Shown: piece after piece, positions 1-7,910 of the stretch
Layout: each line of letters begins with the position of its first letter
Numbering within the stretch: the stretch's first letter is position 1
Assembly (NCBI GenBank): GCA_003482405.1
Contig: DMZB01000170.1
Location: forward strand, 1-29,514
DNA length: 29,514 nucleotides
Reading direction: 5' to 3'
From: Lactobacillus sp.
GTDB taxonomy: Bacteria; Bacillota; Bacilli; Lactobacillales; Lactobacillaceae
Made by a program: the position numbers and the translations under genes
The notes under the pieces: generated by a model
The model's database searches: none
What the model was told of the DNA's origin: nothing
What the model saw: only the letters and a program-made list of their open reading frames with translations

Positions 1-663
1 CTGCAACACAACCAATCGATCAATTGGCCGCTGTAAAACATCTTCCAAGCGATGTTCAATGATGATGACCGTGAGTCCTTGTTGGCGTGACAAGTGATCG
101 ATCAGCTCAATCGACGCCTTCCCGGAAGCTGGGTCCAAACTTGCTAACGGTTCGTCAAACAATAAAATATTGCTTTCGTCGATTAACACACCGGCCATGG
201 CAACACGCTGCTTTTGACCGCCCGAGATTCCTTGTGGCGTGTGATCCAACAAGGGTTTTAAATCCAGTCGTTTCGCCCACTTTGCCGTTGCTTCGCGCAT
301 TTCCGTTTGACTACGATTATCATTTTCCAGTGAAAATGCGATGTCTTCTTTCACTGACAGCCCAACAAACTGACTATCAGGATCCTGTAAAACTGTACCG
401 ACACTAAAAGACAGTTCAAAAATTGAGCTGTCTTTTATGTCATGACCGGCAATGGTTGCCGCTCCAGTAATTTCGCCAGGATACGACTGTGGAATCAGAC
501 CGTTAATGCATCTGCCCAAGGTCGATTTGCCTGAGCCAGAAGGACCGGCCAACAACACTTTTTCACCTGGATAAATGTCAAGGTTGATGTGCTTAAGCGT
601 CGGCTCCGACTGACTGTCATATTGAAACCCAAAGTCCTTAAATGAAATGATTGGTTCAGTCAT
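1..663 (-). CDS. ECF transporter ATP-binding protein (YkoD-like), 3' part outside window
   Basis: ATPase subunit that energises an ECF-type uptake system for a vitamin or small precursor; it acts on the cytoplasmic face. The first 221 residues are present and run off the left edge. Visible motifs are Walker [10 protein letters not shown] (about 40-48), Q-loop LQDPDSQF (92-99), signature ISGGQKQR (146-153), Walker B ILLFDEP (166-172) and switch His in IIEHR (H204). The start ATG lies 3 nt after the stop of the S-component gene, so the two are co-transcribed and probably translationally coupled. YkoD-type ATPases often carry two ATPase domains in one chain; whether this one does cannot be seen. 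Family assignment is firm; the substrate is not known. Confidence 0.9.
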   Translation of the reverse strand, partial: MTEPIISFKDFGFQYDSQSEPTLKHINLDIYPGEKVLLAGPSGSGKSTLGRCINGLIPQSYPGEITGAATIAGHDIKDSSIFELSFSVGTVLQDPDSQFVGLSVKEDIAFSLENDNRSQTEMREATAKWAKRLDLKPLLDHTPQGISGGQKQRVAMAGVLIDESNILLFDEPLASLDPASGKASIELIDHLSRQQGLTVIIIEHRLEDVLQRPIDRLVVLQ

Positions 664-666
664 GGA

Positions 667-1233
667 TTACTTTTCCTTTTTCAAACTCCCATGTTGGGCA
701 CGCGTCCGAGAATAAAGCACAATTAGAATTGTTCCGATAATTGCGACAGAAATGCTGTTAACGATCCAAGTGGTGACCCCTTGAAGGTACACTTTCGCCG
801 CAGGTTCATGATAAACCAAAACATCGCCGGTTGGCGCAATTAACACCCAAGCCACGAAGTTCACAACGATTTGGTACACGTTGAACCATACTAATTTCAT
901 TGTCTTAATTGGGCCGCCAGCAATGTTGAGGCGATTCTTGGCAAGACCAAACGCAACCCCGACCAGTCCATCAGTAATCACCCACGTCCACCACGGTGAG
1001 CCATAAGTCACGAAGTCATTCAAGCTGTGACCGATGAAGACTGCCAGACCACCAGCAACTGGGCCATATAAGGCCGATAACAGTGCCAAAAAACCAGCAG
1101 CCACATTAAATTGAGTGTTTGGAATCCCCGTGGGAATGGCCACAAACTTCATTAAAACAAAGATCACAGCAGCCCCAATTCCTGTTGCCACCACGGTACG
1201 AATCGAATTCGATGATTGATTCTTATTCTTCAT
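667..1233 (-). CDS. ECF transporter S component (UPF0397/COG4720-like membrane protein)
   Basis: Substrate-binding integral membrane subunit of an ECF transporter, 188 aa. There are about five to six hydrophobic segments, starting with VVATGIGAAVIFVLMKFVA, followed by the GIPNTQFNVAAGFLALLSA region typical of this S-component group. The frame is open upstream to 1386, but the ATG at 1233 has AAAGGGAG seven nt before it and opens with MKNKNQSS, so it is the start. The ATPase gene follows after 3 nt. The operon is preceded by a T-box leader, which suggests control by uncharged tRNA, best read as Met. By established comparative genomics some ECF cassettes (the MtsT group) are tied to methionine regulation; assigning this one to them is inference. 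Confidence 0.85.
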   Translation of the reverse strand: MKNKNQSSNSIRTVVATGIGAAVIFVLMKFVAIPTGIPNTQFNVAAGFLALLSALYGPVAGGLAVFIGHSLNDFVTYGSPWWTWVITDGLVGVAFGLAKNRLNIAGGPIKTMKLVWFNVYQIVVNFVAWVLIAPTGDVLVYHEPAAKVYLQGVTTWIVNSISVAIIGTILIVLYSRTRAQHGSLKKEK

Positions 1234-1339
1234 AACACAACTCCCTTTCCCGGTGCGTATGCTGCGCACATACCAAAGCAGCCAACAATAATTGCAAAAC
1301 AATTGATGAGTTCCTATGCGTTTTGAATAATTGACGGTG

Positions 1340-1580
1340 GACTTCAAACTGAAGCCGGGCAACACTCTCCTTAAACGTGCACCCAACTTCTGAAGCCGGG
1401 CAACACTCTTTCATAAACGTGCACCTGTCGCCCAGAAGTCTGTGCATAACCCTTCTAAAACGTGCACCCAACTTCTGAAGCCTGTGCATAAGCTGTAAGC
1501 CAAGTCATTCGCAAGCCCACCGAATGTCTCGTCTTACTTCTTATTGCTCGGCTTCAAACCGAAGTCGGGCAACACTCTAC
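1340..1580 (-). repeat. Mosaic intergenic repeat block B (three module types)
   Basis: Read on the minus strand this block holds three copies of an 18-nt module, AGAGTGTTGCCCGGCTTC or nearly so, at 1561-1578, 1392-1409 and 1351-1368. It also holds two identical 21-nt units at 1376-1396 and 1461-1481 that include the core GGGTGCACG, and one 68-nt hairpin module at 1482-1549. The hairpin module matches the module at 22531-22598 at 60 of 68 positions. The block lies between the T-box terminator and the ECF genes, so it is transcribed whenever the T-box reads through. Confidence 0.85.
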
Positions 1581-1614
1581 AAAAAAACGCCCCTACATAT
1601 ACTGTAAGGACGCT
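1581..1614 (-). terminator. T-box-controlled intrinsic terminator
   Basis: GCGTCC and GGGGCG arms enclose the loop TTACAGTATATGTA and are followed by seven T on the minus strand. The 5' arm follows directly after the T-box core, so it competes with the antiterminator as expected for this riboswitch class. Confidence 0.85.
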
Positions 1615-1840
1615 TTCGCGTGGTGCCACCTAACTTCAAGCCTGACGAAACCAAAAGTCGTCAAACTTCTTCATCACAGTTAACGGTGTGCACCGAAACT
1701 GGCTTCATTTGTCACCAGTTTAACTTCTTCAAGACCATCTTCACGCCGATCAATCATCGTTTGCACCAAACACGACTCTCTTAGCATTGACTCAACATTA
1801 CTCATCCTGTCACAGTTTACTCATCAATATTTAACTTTCC
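1581..1840 (-). ncRNA. T-box riboswitch leader, predicted Met (AUG) specifier
   Basis: The minus strand carries the T-box core AGGTGGCACCACG (about 1618-1630) followed by a terminator helix. Upstream Stem I signatures are in the right order: GACAGGATGAGTAAT, AAGAGAG, and a distal loop TTTGGTGCAAA. The AGTA strand faces GAA in GTGAAGATGG, which fits the loop-E/specifier arrangement; helix ATGTT/GGCGT closes it. With one nucleotide after GAA the specifier is AUG (1738-1736) followed by a purine, so methionine tRNA. A reading of GAU (Asp) directly after GAA is the alternative. Controls the ECF transporter genes by transcription antitermination. Confidence 0.85.
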
Positions 1841-1842
1841 AA

Positions 1843-1872
1843 AGTATAGCGCACTTTGTGATCATCCTGCAA
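1843..1872 (-). promoter_or_regulatory. Sigma-A promoter of the T-box/ECF operon
   Basis: -35 TTGCAG (1872-1867), 18-nt spacer, -10 TATACT (1848-1843) on the minus strand. The transcript would begin near 1836, just before the Stem I region of the T-box. Confidence 0.7.
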
Positions 1873-1939
1873 GACGCAGAATGACAAGATTTGACGTACT
1901 GTAAGAAAATGACAATTTGATTGGACAAGAAATGTTGCA

Positions 1940-3553
1940 TTAGCTTCGTTCATCAATGATTTTCGCTGAAATTCCGTTACCAGATAGAATTCTGGCGGCA
2001 TTATAGTTACTCAATCCTGGTCGATATGTCAGAAAAATCGCATGTCCTTTAGGCACCTCGTCAATCCGTTCACGCAATTGACTCAATGGAATATTCAATG
2101 TCGCTGTGACACTGCCGCTACTACGTTTGCCACCCTCTCGGACGTCTAGAAATACTGCTGTCCGGCGATCTTCATCAGATAAATCACTCAAACTAATCGT
2201 CTGGCCGACCTGTTGCATTTGGTTTAAGGCCACATACCCAGCAATGTTGATTACATCCCGTGTTGATGAAAATGGCGGCGAATAAGGTACCTCGATGTCT
2301 GGCAGATCTTCAACTGTCAGGCCACCAGTAATAGCGGCTGATAATTGACCAATGCGTTTGTCAATGCCATGCTGACCAACTGCTTGGCCACCCAAAATTC
2401 TGCCTGTCGTTGGTGAATACATCAACTTGAAGTTGACCCGTGACGCTCCGGGAAAGAAATACGCAATGTCATAAGGTGTAATAAACGCACTTTCATAATC
2501 TGTCAGGCCAGCCTGAGCAAGCGTATGAGCGGTGAACCCAACTGAACTGAGCGTTAGGTCAAACACTTTGGCGACACCGGTGCCAACAAAGCCGCGGTAG
2601 GTGAGCGACTCTCCGTTAATGATGTCCGCCAGCAAATGCCCTTGCCGATTAGCGGCTGTCGATAACATGCTTGGAACCGGTTGCCCGGTAATCAAACTCG
2701 TTGTCTCAATCACATCACCAATCGCATAAATATGCGGCAAGTTTGTTTGCAACCGGTTATCCACGATAATGTGACCATCCTCTGCCAGTTTAATACCGGC
2801 AGCTGCAGCCACTTCATTATTCGGACGAACACCAGTTGTCGCAAGAATCATATCTGTTGATAATGTCTCGCCATCATTCAGAATTAGCGTTTTCCCCTGA
2901 TCGTCGATTTGTGTAACGGTCGTGTTTAACTTTAAGTCAACGTTGTGTTTGACCAATTCCCTTTCCACTTCACTAGCAATCTCGTCATCATAAGGAAACG
3001 CAACATGCTTGGTCTGTTCAACCAACGTAACTTTCAAACCGCGTAAAGTTAGGTTATCCGCTAACTCAAGACCTGCCACGCCTGCGCCAATGATGGCCAC
3101 TTGGTGCGGAGCTTGTTGTTCAATAAACGTTTCAATTTTATCAGCATCCGTCACAGCCCTTAATGTGAAACAGTTGGTCGCCGTTTCAATGCCCGTGATG
3201 GACGGCAATGTCGGCCGCGCTCCCGTTGCAACCACCAACTCATCATAGGTTTCTTCATACGTACCAGTTAGTGATTTTACGGTGACACGTTTGGCATCTG
3301 GCTCAATGCGGGTGACTTCGCTTTGAATGCGTACATCGATGTTATTTTTAGCCTTCAGTGCTTCAGGCGTCCGTTCAATCAGAGCACTGCGGTCCTTGAT
3401 CACCCTGCCTAAATAATATGGCAGTGCACACCCGGCATACGAAATTTCAACACCGCGTTCAAACATAATAATTTCGGCGGACTCATTGATACGGCGCAAC
3501 CGTGTTGCAAACGATGGACCGCCTGCTACTGCCCCAATCACAATCACTTTCAT
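1940..3553 (-). CDS. CoA-disulfide reductase-like flavoprotein with C-terminal rhodanese-like domain
   Basis: FAD/NAD(P)H-dependent pyridine nucleotide-disulfide oxidoreductase of the CoADR/NADH-oxidase group, 537 aa, cytosolic. The N-terminal FAD motif is VIVIGAVAGGPS, then the redox cysteine in ISYAGCALPYYLG (C42), an NAD motif VAIIGAGVAGLE, and the FAD-binding IYAIGDV. The dimerisation domain is followed by a rhodanese module from about residue 455. In active CoADR-RHD proteins the rhodanese loop carries a cysteine; here the aligned residue in LTYRPGLSNY is Tyr (about 510), so sulfurtransferase activity is probably lost. The start is the second ATG of ATGATG, 7 nt after GGGAGG; the frame stays open to 3568. 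Likely role is thiol/persulfide or peroxide metabolism. Confidence 0.85.
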   Translation of the reverse strand: MKVIVIGAVAGGPSFATRLRRINESAEIIMFERGVEISYAGCALPYYLGRVIKDRSALIERTPEALKAKNNIDVRIQSEVTRIEPDAKRVTVKSLTGTYEETYDELVVATGARPTLPSITGIETATNCFTLRAVTDADKIETFIEQQAPHQVAIIGAGVAGLELADNLTLRGLKVTLVEQTKHVAFPYDDEIASEVERELVKHNVDLKLNTTVTQIDDQGKTLILNDGETLSTDMILATTGVRPNNEVAAAAGIKLAEDGHIIVDNRLQTNLPHIYAIGDVIETTSLITGQPVPSMLSTAANRQGHLLADIINGESLTYRGFVGTGVAKVFDLTLSSVGFTAHTLAQAGLTDYESAFITPYDIAYFFPGASRVNFKLMYSPTTGRILGGQAVGQHGIDKRIGQLSAAITGGLTVEDLPDIEVPYSPPFSSTRDVINIAGYVALNQMQQVGQTISLSDLSDEDRRTAVFLDVREGGKRSSGSVTATLNIPLSQLRERIDEVPKGHAIFLTYRPGLSNYNAARILSGNGISAKIIDERS

Positions 3554-3608
3554 CATGTTGCCTCCCATCAGCTAACGTCATCTAAATAATCGACCTTTAG
3601 TTAACTCA

Positions 3609-3637
3609 AGCTTACTGGATGCACAGTGCCCTGACAA
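3609..3637 (-). promoter_or_regulatory. Candidate promoter of the CoA-disulfide reductase gene
   Basis: -35 TTGTCA (3637-3632), 17-nt spacer, -10 TAAGCT (3614-3609) on the minus strand, about 50 nt before the start codon. The -10 is imperfect. Confidence 0.45.
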
Positions 3638-3681
3638 AGAATTTTACTCACACCACTCACTTTTCAGTTGCGGCACACGCC

Positions 3682-4596
3682 TCATTTCGTTTGTGACTGA
3701 ATTTTAGCCAACGCATGATATTGTTTCATCATCCATGATTTATAGGTCTGTCCCTTTGGCAGTGTTTCAGTAACATTGAGCACCGGCACATGATGTTTTT
3801 TGGCCAAGTCGACCATCGCACTGACCGTTTTGTCACTGGCCTGACTGTTGTTTACAAAGAACGCAATGCGGTGATGCGTAATGTCTGCCTGCATCGTTTT
3901 AATGGATTTCGGTGAAGGATCGGTACCGTTTTCAACGGCCAGTTCAAACTTTGAATTATTCCGTTTGTATCCTAGTGCGTCTAACGTGTAATCAAAGACC
4001 GGTTCGCTAACATCCACGTGTTGGCCTTTACTGTGCGCCCTTAACTTGGCAACCTGTGCTTGAAGTGGCTTTAAACTGGCAATGTATTTTTTCGCATTAG
4101 CCGCATATTGTTTCCTGTATTGTGGTGCTTGATGACCAAATTTCTTGGCCAAATAATTGGCTAACTTAGGCATTGTTTTAGGCTGGTACCAAACGTGTTC
4201 GTTAGCCCCCGTCTTTTTACCAAGTACATCTTCACCAACACGGACCGTCGTTTGATTGTGATTACCGTTACTCTTGCTGAGCTTTTTCATCCAACCGTCG
4301 TAATCAATCCCGTTATACAAGATGAAATTTGCCTTGGATACAGCGATGCCATCCTTGGTCGTTGGCTCAAAATCATGTGGATCTACGCTTGGACTGTTAA
4401 TGATTGAGGTTACTGTGCCATGCTGACCAAGAACGGCTTTCGCAACTGAACCATAAAAGTCCACACTGGTAACGACGTGAATCGGTTGACTACTGTCGGC
4501 ATGTGCCTTTAACTGCTGTGGTGATGTCAAAATAAGTATCACGACTGCACCAATAAAAACTAGCAAGCTGAGTAGACCTCGACGAAATTGCTTCAT
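3682..4596 (-). CDS. Metal ABC transporter substrate-binding protein (ZnuA/AdcA-like), orphan
   Basis: Extracytoplasmic binding protein for zinc or manganese uptake (cluster A-I), 304 aa. It has an N-terminal signal/membrane segment (8-24) ending in a KAHA-DSS signal-peptidase-I-like site. Likely metal ligands are H74 (DPHDFEPT), H134 (NEHVWYQ), E198 (VSEPVFDY) and E277 (NVTETLPKG). There is no His-rich loop, and the set resembles Mn-type His-His-acid-acid sites more than the three-His Zn type. No lipobox cysteine is present, which is unusual for a Gram-positive binding protein. No permease or ATPase gene is adjacent, so it must share a transporter encoded elsewhere. A Zur-like palindrome lies just upstream, pointing to zinc control. 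Confidence 0.85.
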   Translation of the reverse strand: MKQFRRGLLSLLVFIGAVVILILTSPQQLKAHADSSQPIHVVTSVDFYGSVAKAVLGQHGTVTSIINSPSVDPHDFEPTTKDGIAVSKANFILYNGIDYDGWMKKLSKSNGNHNQTTVRVGEDVLGKKTGANEHVWYQPKTMPKLANYLAKKFGHQAPQYRKQYAANAKKYIASLKPLQAQVAKLRAHSKGQHVDVSEPVFDYTLDALGYKRNNSKFELAVENGTDPSPKSIKTMQADITHHRIAFFVNNSQASDKTVSAMVDLAKKHHVPVLNVTETLPKGQTYKSWMMKQYHALAKIQSQTK

Positions 4597-4620
4597 AAAA
4601 AAGCCTTCTTTCTGAAATAT

Positions 4621-4644
4621 GTAAATGGTAATGATTACTTTTTA
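4621..4644 (-). promoter_or_regulatory. Zur-like operator
   Basis: The palindrome has perfect inner arms GTAAT-G-ATTAC (centre 4633) extended by AT-rich flanks; 9 of 11 positions are symmetric. It matches the known Gram-positive Zur pattern (GTAATnATTAC core with A/T flanks) and lies 25-48 nt upstream of the metal-binding protein start. Binding by Zur is inferred. Confidence 0.65.
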
Positions 4645-4681
4645 GATATTACAGAATTCATTTCAGTCGCGCAAGTACAAA

Positions 4682-4724
4682 TTTAAAAACGTAGTGGCTG
4701 AATGTCAAAATCAGCTACTGCGTT
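4682..4724 (-). terminator. Intrinsic terminator of the XRE regulator gene
   Basis: On the minus strand AACGCAGTAGCTGA and TCAGCCACTACGTT form a stem with one mismatch around a short loop, followed by TTTTTAAATTT. It ends the gene at 4748-5389. Confidence 0.75.
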
Positions 4725-4747
4725 TGTTTGGATAACATGCTATTAAA

Positions 4748-5389
4748 TTAGTTATGATGACCAAAACGAAGATAGGATGGTCGCGATAAAAGCAATAGGA
4801 TCACACTGAGATTTACAGTAATTGCATTCATCAATTCACGCATCACAGCGCCTAAACGATATGCAGTTCCGTCAAGATTTGACAAATTGTGAAATAGAAA
4901 TGTATCCACAAAAATCATCATAAACACAAAAATAACGACTGCATAAACGATTGTGCTTACTCGAATGCTCTCAGATGACTCCATCAAGCTGACGAACATC
5001 GTAATAATAACTGCAATCCACCCAGTCAACAATAAATTCGGAATCCACAAATTGACATCATGACTATGCCTCAAAACAAATACAAATACGTTAGCGACCA
5101 AAAGACCAGCATTCAACCAGTAAGAAATATGTTGAATTCGTTTCGCCCGCGTGGCCTGTTGGTCCACCTCTACCATGTGATTAATCATATTCTGATCCCC
5201 CTTGAGTAATTCATCCACCGTGACGTGGTAAACGTTACTTAAGGTGATTAGGCTAGCAATGTCAGGATAACTACGATCATTCTCCCAACTTGAAATGGTC
5301 TTTCGTGACAGCTGCAACTGATCAGCCACCTCCGCCTGGGTTAATTGTTGCCTCTGTCGCAACTGTTTCAATTTCATTCCAATTTGCAT
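4748..5389 (-). CDS. XRE-family regulator with C-terminal membrane segments
   Basis: 213 aa. The N-terminal helix-turn-helix (about 5-60) reads LKQLRQRQQLTQAEVADQLQ then SRKTISSWENDRSYPDI, a classic Cro/CI-type fold. From about residue 88 there are four hydrophobic stretches (for example AGLLVANVFVFVL, LLLTGWIAVIITMFV, YAVVIFVFMMIFV, AITVNLSVILLLL), so the regulator is probably membrane-tethered. Such proteins in lactobacilli usually sense the envelope or act on neighbouring genes; targets here are unknown. The start ATG is preceded by GAGGTGATAAGGA. A smaller regulator of the same design is at 8084-8437. Confidence 0.8.
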   Translation of the reverse strand: MQIGMKLKQLRQRQQLTQAEVADQLQLSRKTISSWENDRSYPDIASLITLSNVYHVTVDELLKGDQNMINHMVEVDQQATRAKRIQHISYWLNAGLLVANVFVFVLRHSHDVNLWIPNLLLTGWIAVIITMFVSLMESSESIRVSTIVYAVVIFVFMMIFVDTFLFHNLSNLDGTAYRLGAVMRELMNAITVNLSVILLLLSRPSYLRFGHHN

Positions 5390-5503
5390 TCCTTATCACC
5401 TCGCTTAGAGTATCAATCGAATATGGATCATCATCAAACTAAGTATCATAGACACGTTGGGAGACGTGGAGTTTGACGATTATTTTGCCATTGAAACCGG
5501 GTA

Positions 5504-5929
5504 TCACTCTTTTGAAAACCATATCTTAATTTCGCGCTCCGCTGCTTCTGGACTGTCAGAACTGTGGACAACGTTGCGGATGGCGCCGTCTTCCCACGCA
5601 CGCCCATAATCACCACGAATCGTACCTAATTCGGCTTCGTCAGGATTTGTCTTCCCTGCCATTTGACGAAAAGCAGCCACAATGTGTGTGCCAGTGGCCA
5701 CGATGGCGACGATTGGACCAGATTGCATATAGTCGACAATCTCTGGAAAATATGGTTTGTCGACCTTGTCGGCATAATGCGCGCGCAATTGTTCATCTGT
5801 CGCTTTTTGGACAACTTTAAGCGCCGTAATCTGATATTGTTTGCGCTCCAAACGATCGATCACATCGCCAATATGGCCGTTTGCCACACCATCCGGTTTA
5901 ACCAAAATCAGTGTCCGTTCTTCTGCCAT
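5504..5929 (-). CDS. ndk: Nucleoside diphosphate kinase
   Basis: Transfers the gamma phosphate of ATP to NDPs through a phosphohistidine and so balances the NTP/dNTP pools; cytosolic. 141 aa, normal family length. Seen: N-terminal RTLILVKPDGV, ATP-contact RGDYGR, and the active-site His in NVVHSSDSPE (H122). Two ATGs are adjacent; the second, giving MAEERT and 8 nt after GGGTGG, is preferred (the first adds one Met). A GTG further upstream at 5941 lies within the Shine-Dalgarno region and is not used. The stop codon lies within AGAGTGATACCCGG, which resembles the 18-nt module of the mosaic repeats. Confidence 0.97.
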   Translation of the reverse strand: MAEERTLILVKPDGVANGHIGDVIDRLERKQYQITALKVVQKATDEQLRAHYADKVDKPYFPEIVDYMQSGPIVAIVATGTHIVAAFRQMAGKTNPDEAELGTIRGDYGRAWEDGAIRNVVHSSDSPEAAEREIKIWFSKE

Positions 5930-5965
5930 CATAATTTCCACCCTTCATAATTTCTCTACAAACTT

Positions 5966-5990
5966 AGTATATTTCACTTCGATTGTGAAA
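5966..5990 (-). promoter_or_regulatory. ndk -10 element and adjoining inverted repeat
   Basis: -10 TATACT (5971-5966) on the minus strand, directly preceded by the perfect inverted repeat TTTCAC-7 nt-GTGAAA (5972-5990) that would cover the -35 to -10 spacer. A weak -35 TTAGGT lies 18 nt upstream of the -10. The repeat is a good operator candidate for an unknown repressor. Confidence 0.5.
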
Positions 5991-6039
5991 CCTAATTAAA
6001 CCATTTAAAAACGTTTTTGAACATTTTTAATCTTTTTTG

Positions 6040-6082
6040 TTGATTTTATATATTTTGCATGTTAAGCTAGGCTCACGCTTAA
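6040..6082 (+). promoter_or_regulatory. Promoter of the first SDR operon with inverted repeat at the start site
   Basis: -35 TTGATT (6040-6045), 17-nt spacer, -10 TAAGCT (6063-6068). The -10 overlaps an inverted repeat TTAAGC-9 nt-GCTTAA (6062-6082). The TAAGCT/GCTTA half-sites resemble those of the palindrome at 12132-12152, in front of the second SDR operon and the MmyB-type regulator. Confidence 0.5.
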
Positions 6083-6119
6083 GAAAACAACATTTAATCA
6101 ATAAATCGAGGTTTCAATT

Positions 6120-6755
6120 ATGAAGTTAGCCATTATCGGGGCTACTGGTAAATCCGGTAACATGATTTTAAATGAAGCATTAGCTCGCCATCTGGACGTA
6201 ACCGCAATCGTCCGTTCCCCAAAAAAGTTATCGGTCAACGTTCCCACACTTCAGCGCGATGCGTTTAACCTTACCGCTGAGGACTTAGCACCCTTTGATG
6301 TTATTGTCAGTGCGTTTGGTAACGTCGCTGGTGAAACACGTGAAGCGCACGTTGATATCGTAAAGCACTATGTTGACATCCTTAGAAATTCTGGCAAACG
6401 TATTTTGCTCGTTGGTGCTGCAAGTTACTTGTATACCGATGACAAACGGAATAAAAAGTTTTATGACACCTTATTAATGAAAACCAGTGGGTTGCGCCCC
6501 GGTTCACTAGTCCTTGAACGTGCGTACCTCACCATGAAAGAAAATGCTGACGGCTTTGACTGGACTTTTATTGCCCCCGCCGTTAACTATGAAGCCAATG
6601 GACCACGCACTGGTCATTATCAAATTGGCCGCGATGTCATTCTTAAAAACGCCGCAGGAAAATCAGTGATTTCCTACGCCGACCTCGCTGTTGCATTGCT
6701 TGACGAAGTTGAAACACCGGCTCACTTGAATATGCTTGCTGCAGTCGCAAACTAA
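6120..6755 (+). CDS. NAD(P)-binding oxidoreductase (atypical SDR, NmrA/YhfK-like)
   Basis: 211 aa cytosolic Rossmann-fold protein. The N-terminus MKLAIIGATGKSGNMILNEA carries the GxTGxxG nucleotide-binding motif of atypical SDRs, and HLDVTAIVR with PTLQRDAFNL follows as in the NAD(P)H-dependent reductase/flavin-reductase-like group. SGKRILLVGAASYLY is the central strand. There is no YxxxK catalytic pair in the usual place, as expected for this subgroup. GAGG lies 8 nt before the ATG. The epimerase-like gene follows 49 nt later on the same strand, so the two form an operon. Substrate unknown; a role in redox or quinone/aldehyde stress is inference. Confidence 0.8.
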   Translation: MKLAIIGATGKSGNMILNEALARHLDVTAIVRSPKKLSVNVPTLQRDAFNLTAEDLAPFDVIVSAFGNVAGETREAHVDIVKHYVDILRNSGKRILLVGAASYLYTDDKRNKKFYDTLLMKTSGLRPGSLVLERAYLTMKENADGFDWTFIAPAVNYEANGPRTGHYQIGRDVILKNAAGKSVISYADLAVALLDEVETPAHLNMLAAVAN

Positions 6756-6804
6756 TTTTACAAACTATAAATAGAAATAATTCATTCATGAAAGAAGGAT
6801 TATC

Positions 6805-7833
6805 ATGACAACACAACCTGAAACAATTTTAGTTACTGGTGGCACTGGATTCGTTGGTGCATGGGCCATCGTCCGTTTGCTTGAACAAGGTTACAATGTC
6901 AAAACAACTATTCGTAGCATGAAAAAAGCGAACATGGTGCGCGATGCCATCGCCTCTCAGGTCGACGCAAACGACCGTTTAACGTTTGTGCAGGCTGACC
7001 TCACCCATGATGACGGCTGGACTGAAGCCAGGAACGGTGTGGACCGCGTTCTGCACGTTGCTTCTCCCATGCATACTGCGGACTCGGCCGACATCGAAAC
7101 CTTCTTAAAGCCACAACGTGAAGGTGATGAGCGTGTGCTTCGCTTTGCCGCCGCTGCCAATGTAAAACATGTGGTCATTACATCGGCTGCAGCGGCCGCA
7201 AAGCCTGCCGATGACATTTCCGGTGACTCTGACGAAACCGTTTGGACAACGCCAAATGATCCGGTTCAAAACCCGTATCAACGTTCTAAGGCCATTGCCG
7301 AAAAGGCTGCTTGGGCCTGGATGGAAAACTACGACGGTGATATGAAACTATCCACCGTTCTGCCAACTGCCGTTTTTGGCCCTGTTCTTATGCCCCAAAA
7401 TGACAGTTCTCAAATTTTGATTGAACAGATGATTAAAGGGCACGTTCCTGGCGCTCTGAAACTCAATTTCGACATCGTGGACGTTCGTGACCTAGTCGAC
7501 CTCGAAATTTTGGTTATGCAGTCAGATAAATCTGCTGGTCAACGTTACCTTGCCGCTGCTGGTAGCCTGTCAATGCGTGAAATTGCGCAAACGTTAAAAG
7601 AACATCTCGGCGACCATGGCAAAAAGATCCGGACGATGACGATTCCAAACTGGGTCTTGCTGGTTCTGGCTAAGTTCAACGCTAACGTGGCAGTCTTTGT
7701 TGGTTTACTGGGCCGTAAATTTCACTACACCTCAGCTAAGGCAGAAAACGACCTCGGCTGGCGCCCACGCAATCCTCACACAACCATCGTCGAATCCGCT
7801 GACCGCATGGTCGAATTGCATCTTGTTGATTAA
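6805..7833 (+). CDS. NAD-dependent epimerase/dehydratase (extended SDR, dihydroflavonol reductase-like)
   Basis: 342 aa. N-terminal ILVTGGTGFVGAWAIVRLLE gives the TGxxGxxG dinucleotide motif; VLHVASPMHT and the YQRSK (YxxxK) catalytic pair follow, then AVFGPVLMP. This pattern is that of NADPH-dependent aldehyde/ketone reductases of the dihydroflavonol-4-reductase group, not sugar epimerases. It is second gene of the operon with the NmrA-like protein; GAAGGA precedes the ATG. The protein at 11017-12051 is a clear paralogue of almost the same length. A bidirectional terminator at 7999-8043 follows. The substrate is probably a small carbonyl compound. Confidence 0.85.
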   Translation: MTTQPETILVTGGTGFVGAWAIVRLLEQGYNVKTTIRSMKKANMVRDAIASQVDANDRLTFVQADLTHDDGWTEARNGVDRVLHVASPMHTADSADIETFLKPQREGDERVLRFAAAANVKHVVITSAAAAAKPADDISGDSDETVWTTPNDPVQNPYQRSKAIAEKAAWAWMENYDGDMKLSTVLPTAVFGPVLMPQNDSSQILIEQMIKGHVPGALKLNFDIVDVRDLVDLEILVMQSDKSAGQRYLAAAGSLSMREIAQTLKEHLGDHGKKIRTMTIPNWVLLVLAKFNANVAVFVGLLGRKFHYTSAKAENDLGWRPRNPHTTIVESADRMVELHLVD

Positions 7834-7910
7834 CTAAACAGTATAAAAACAGACTAAGACATAACTTTTCAACTCTAACTTTAGCGGAATGCCAGCAAGC
7901 ATTTTCAGCA

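Noticed and set aside
87..407. Plus-strand open frame of 106 aa
   Set aside because: It is the antisense shadow of the ECF ATPase, whose Walker and signature motifs are clear.
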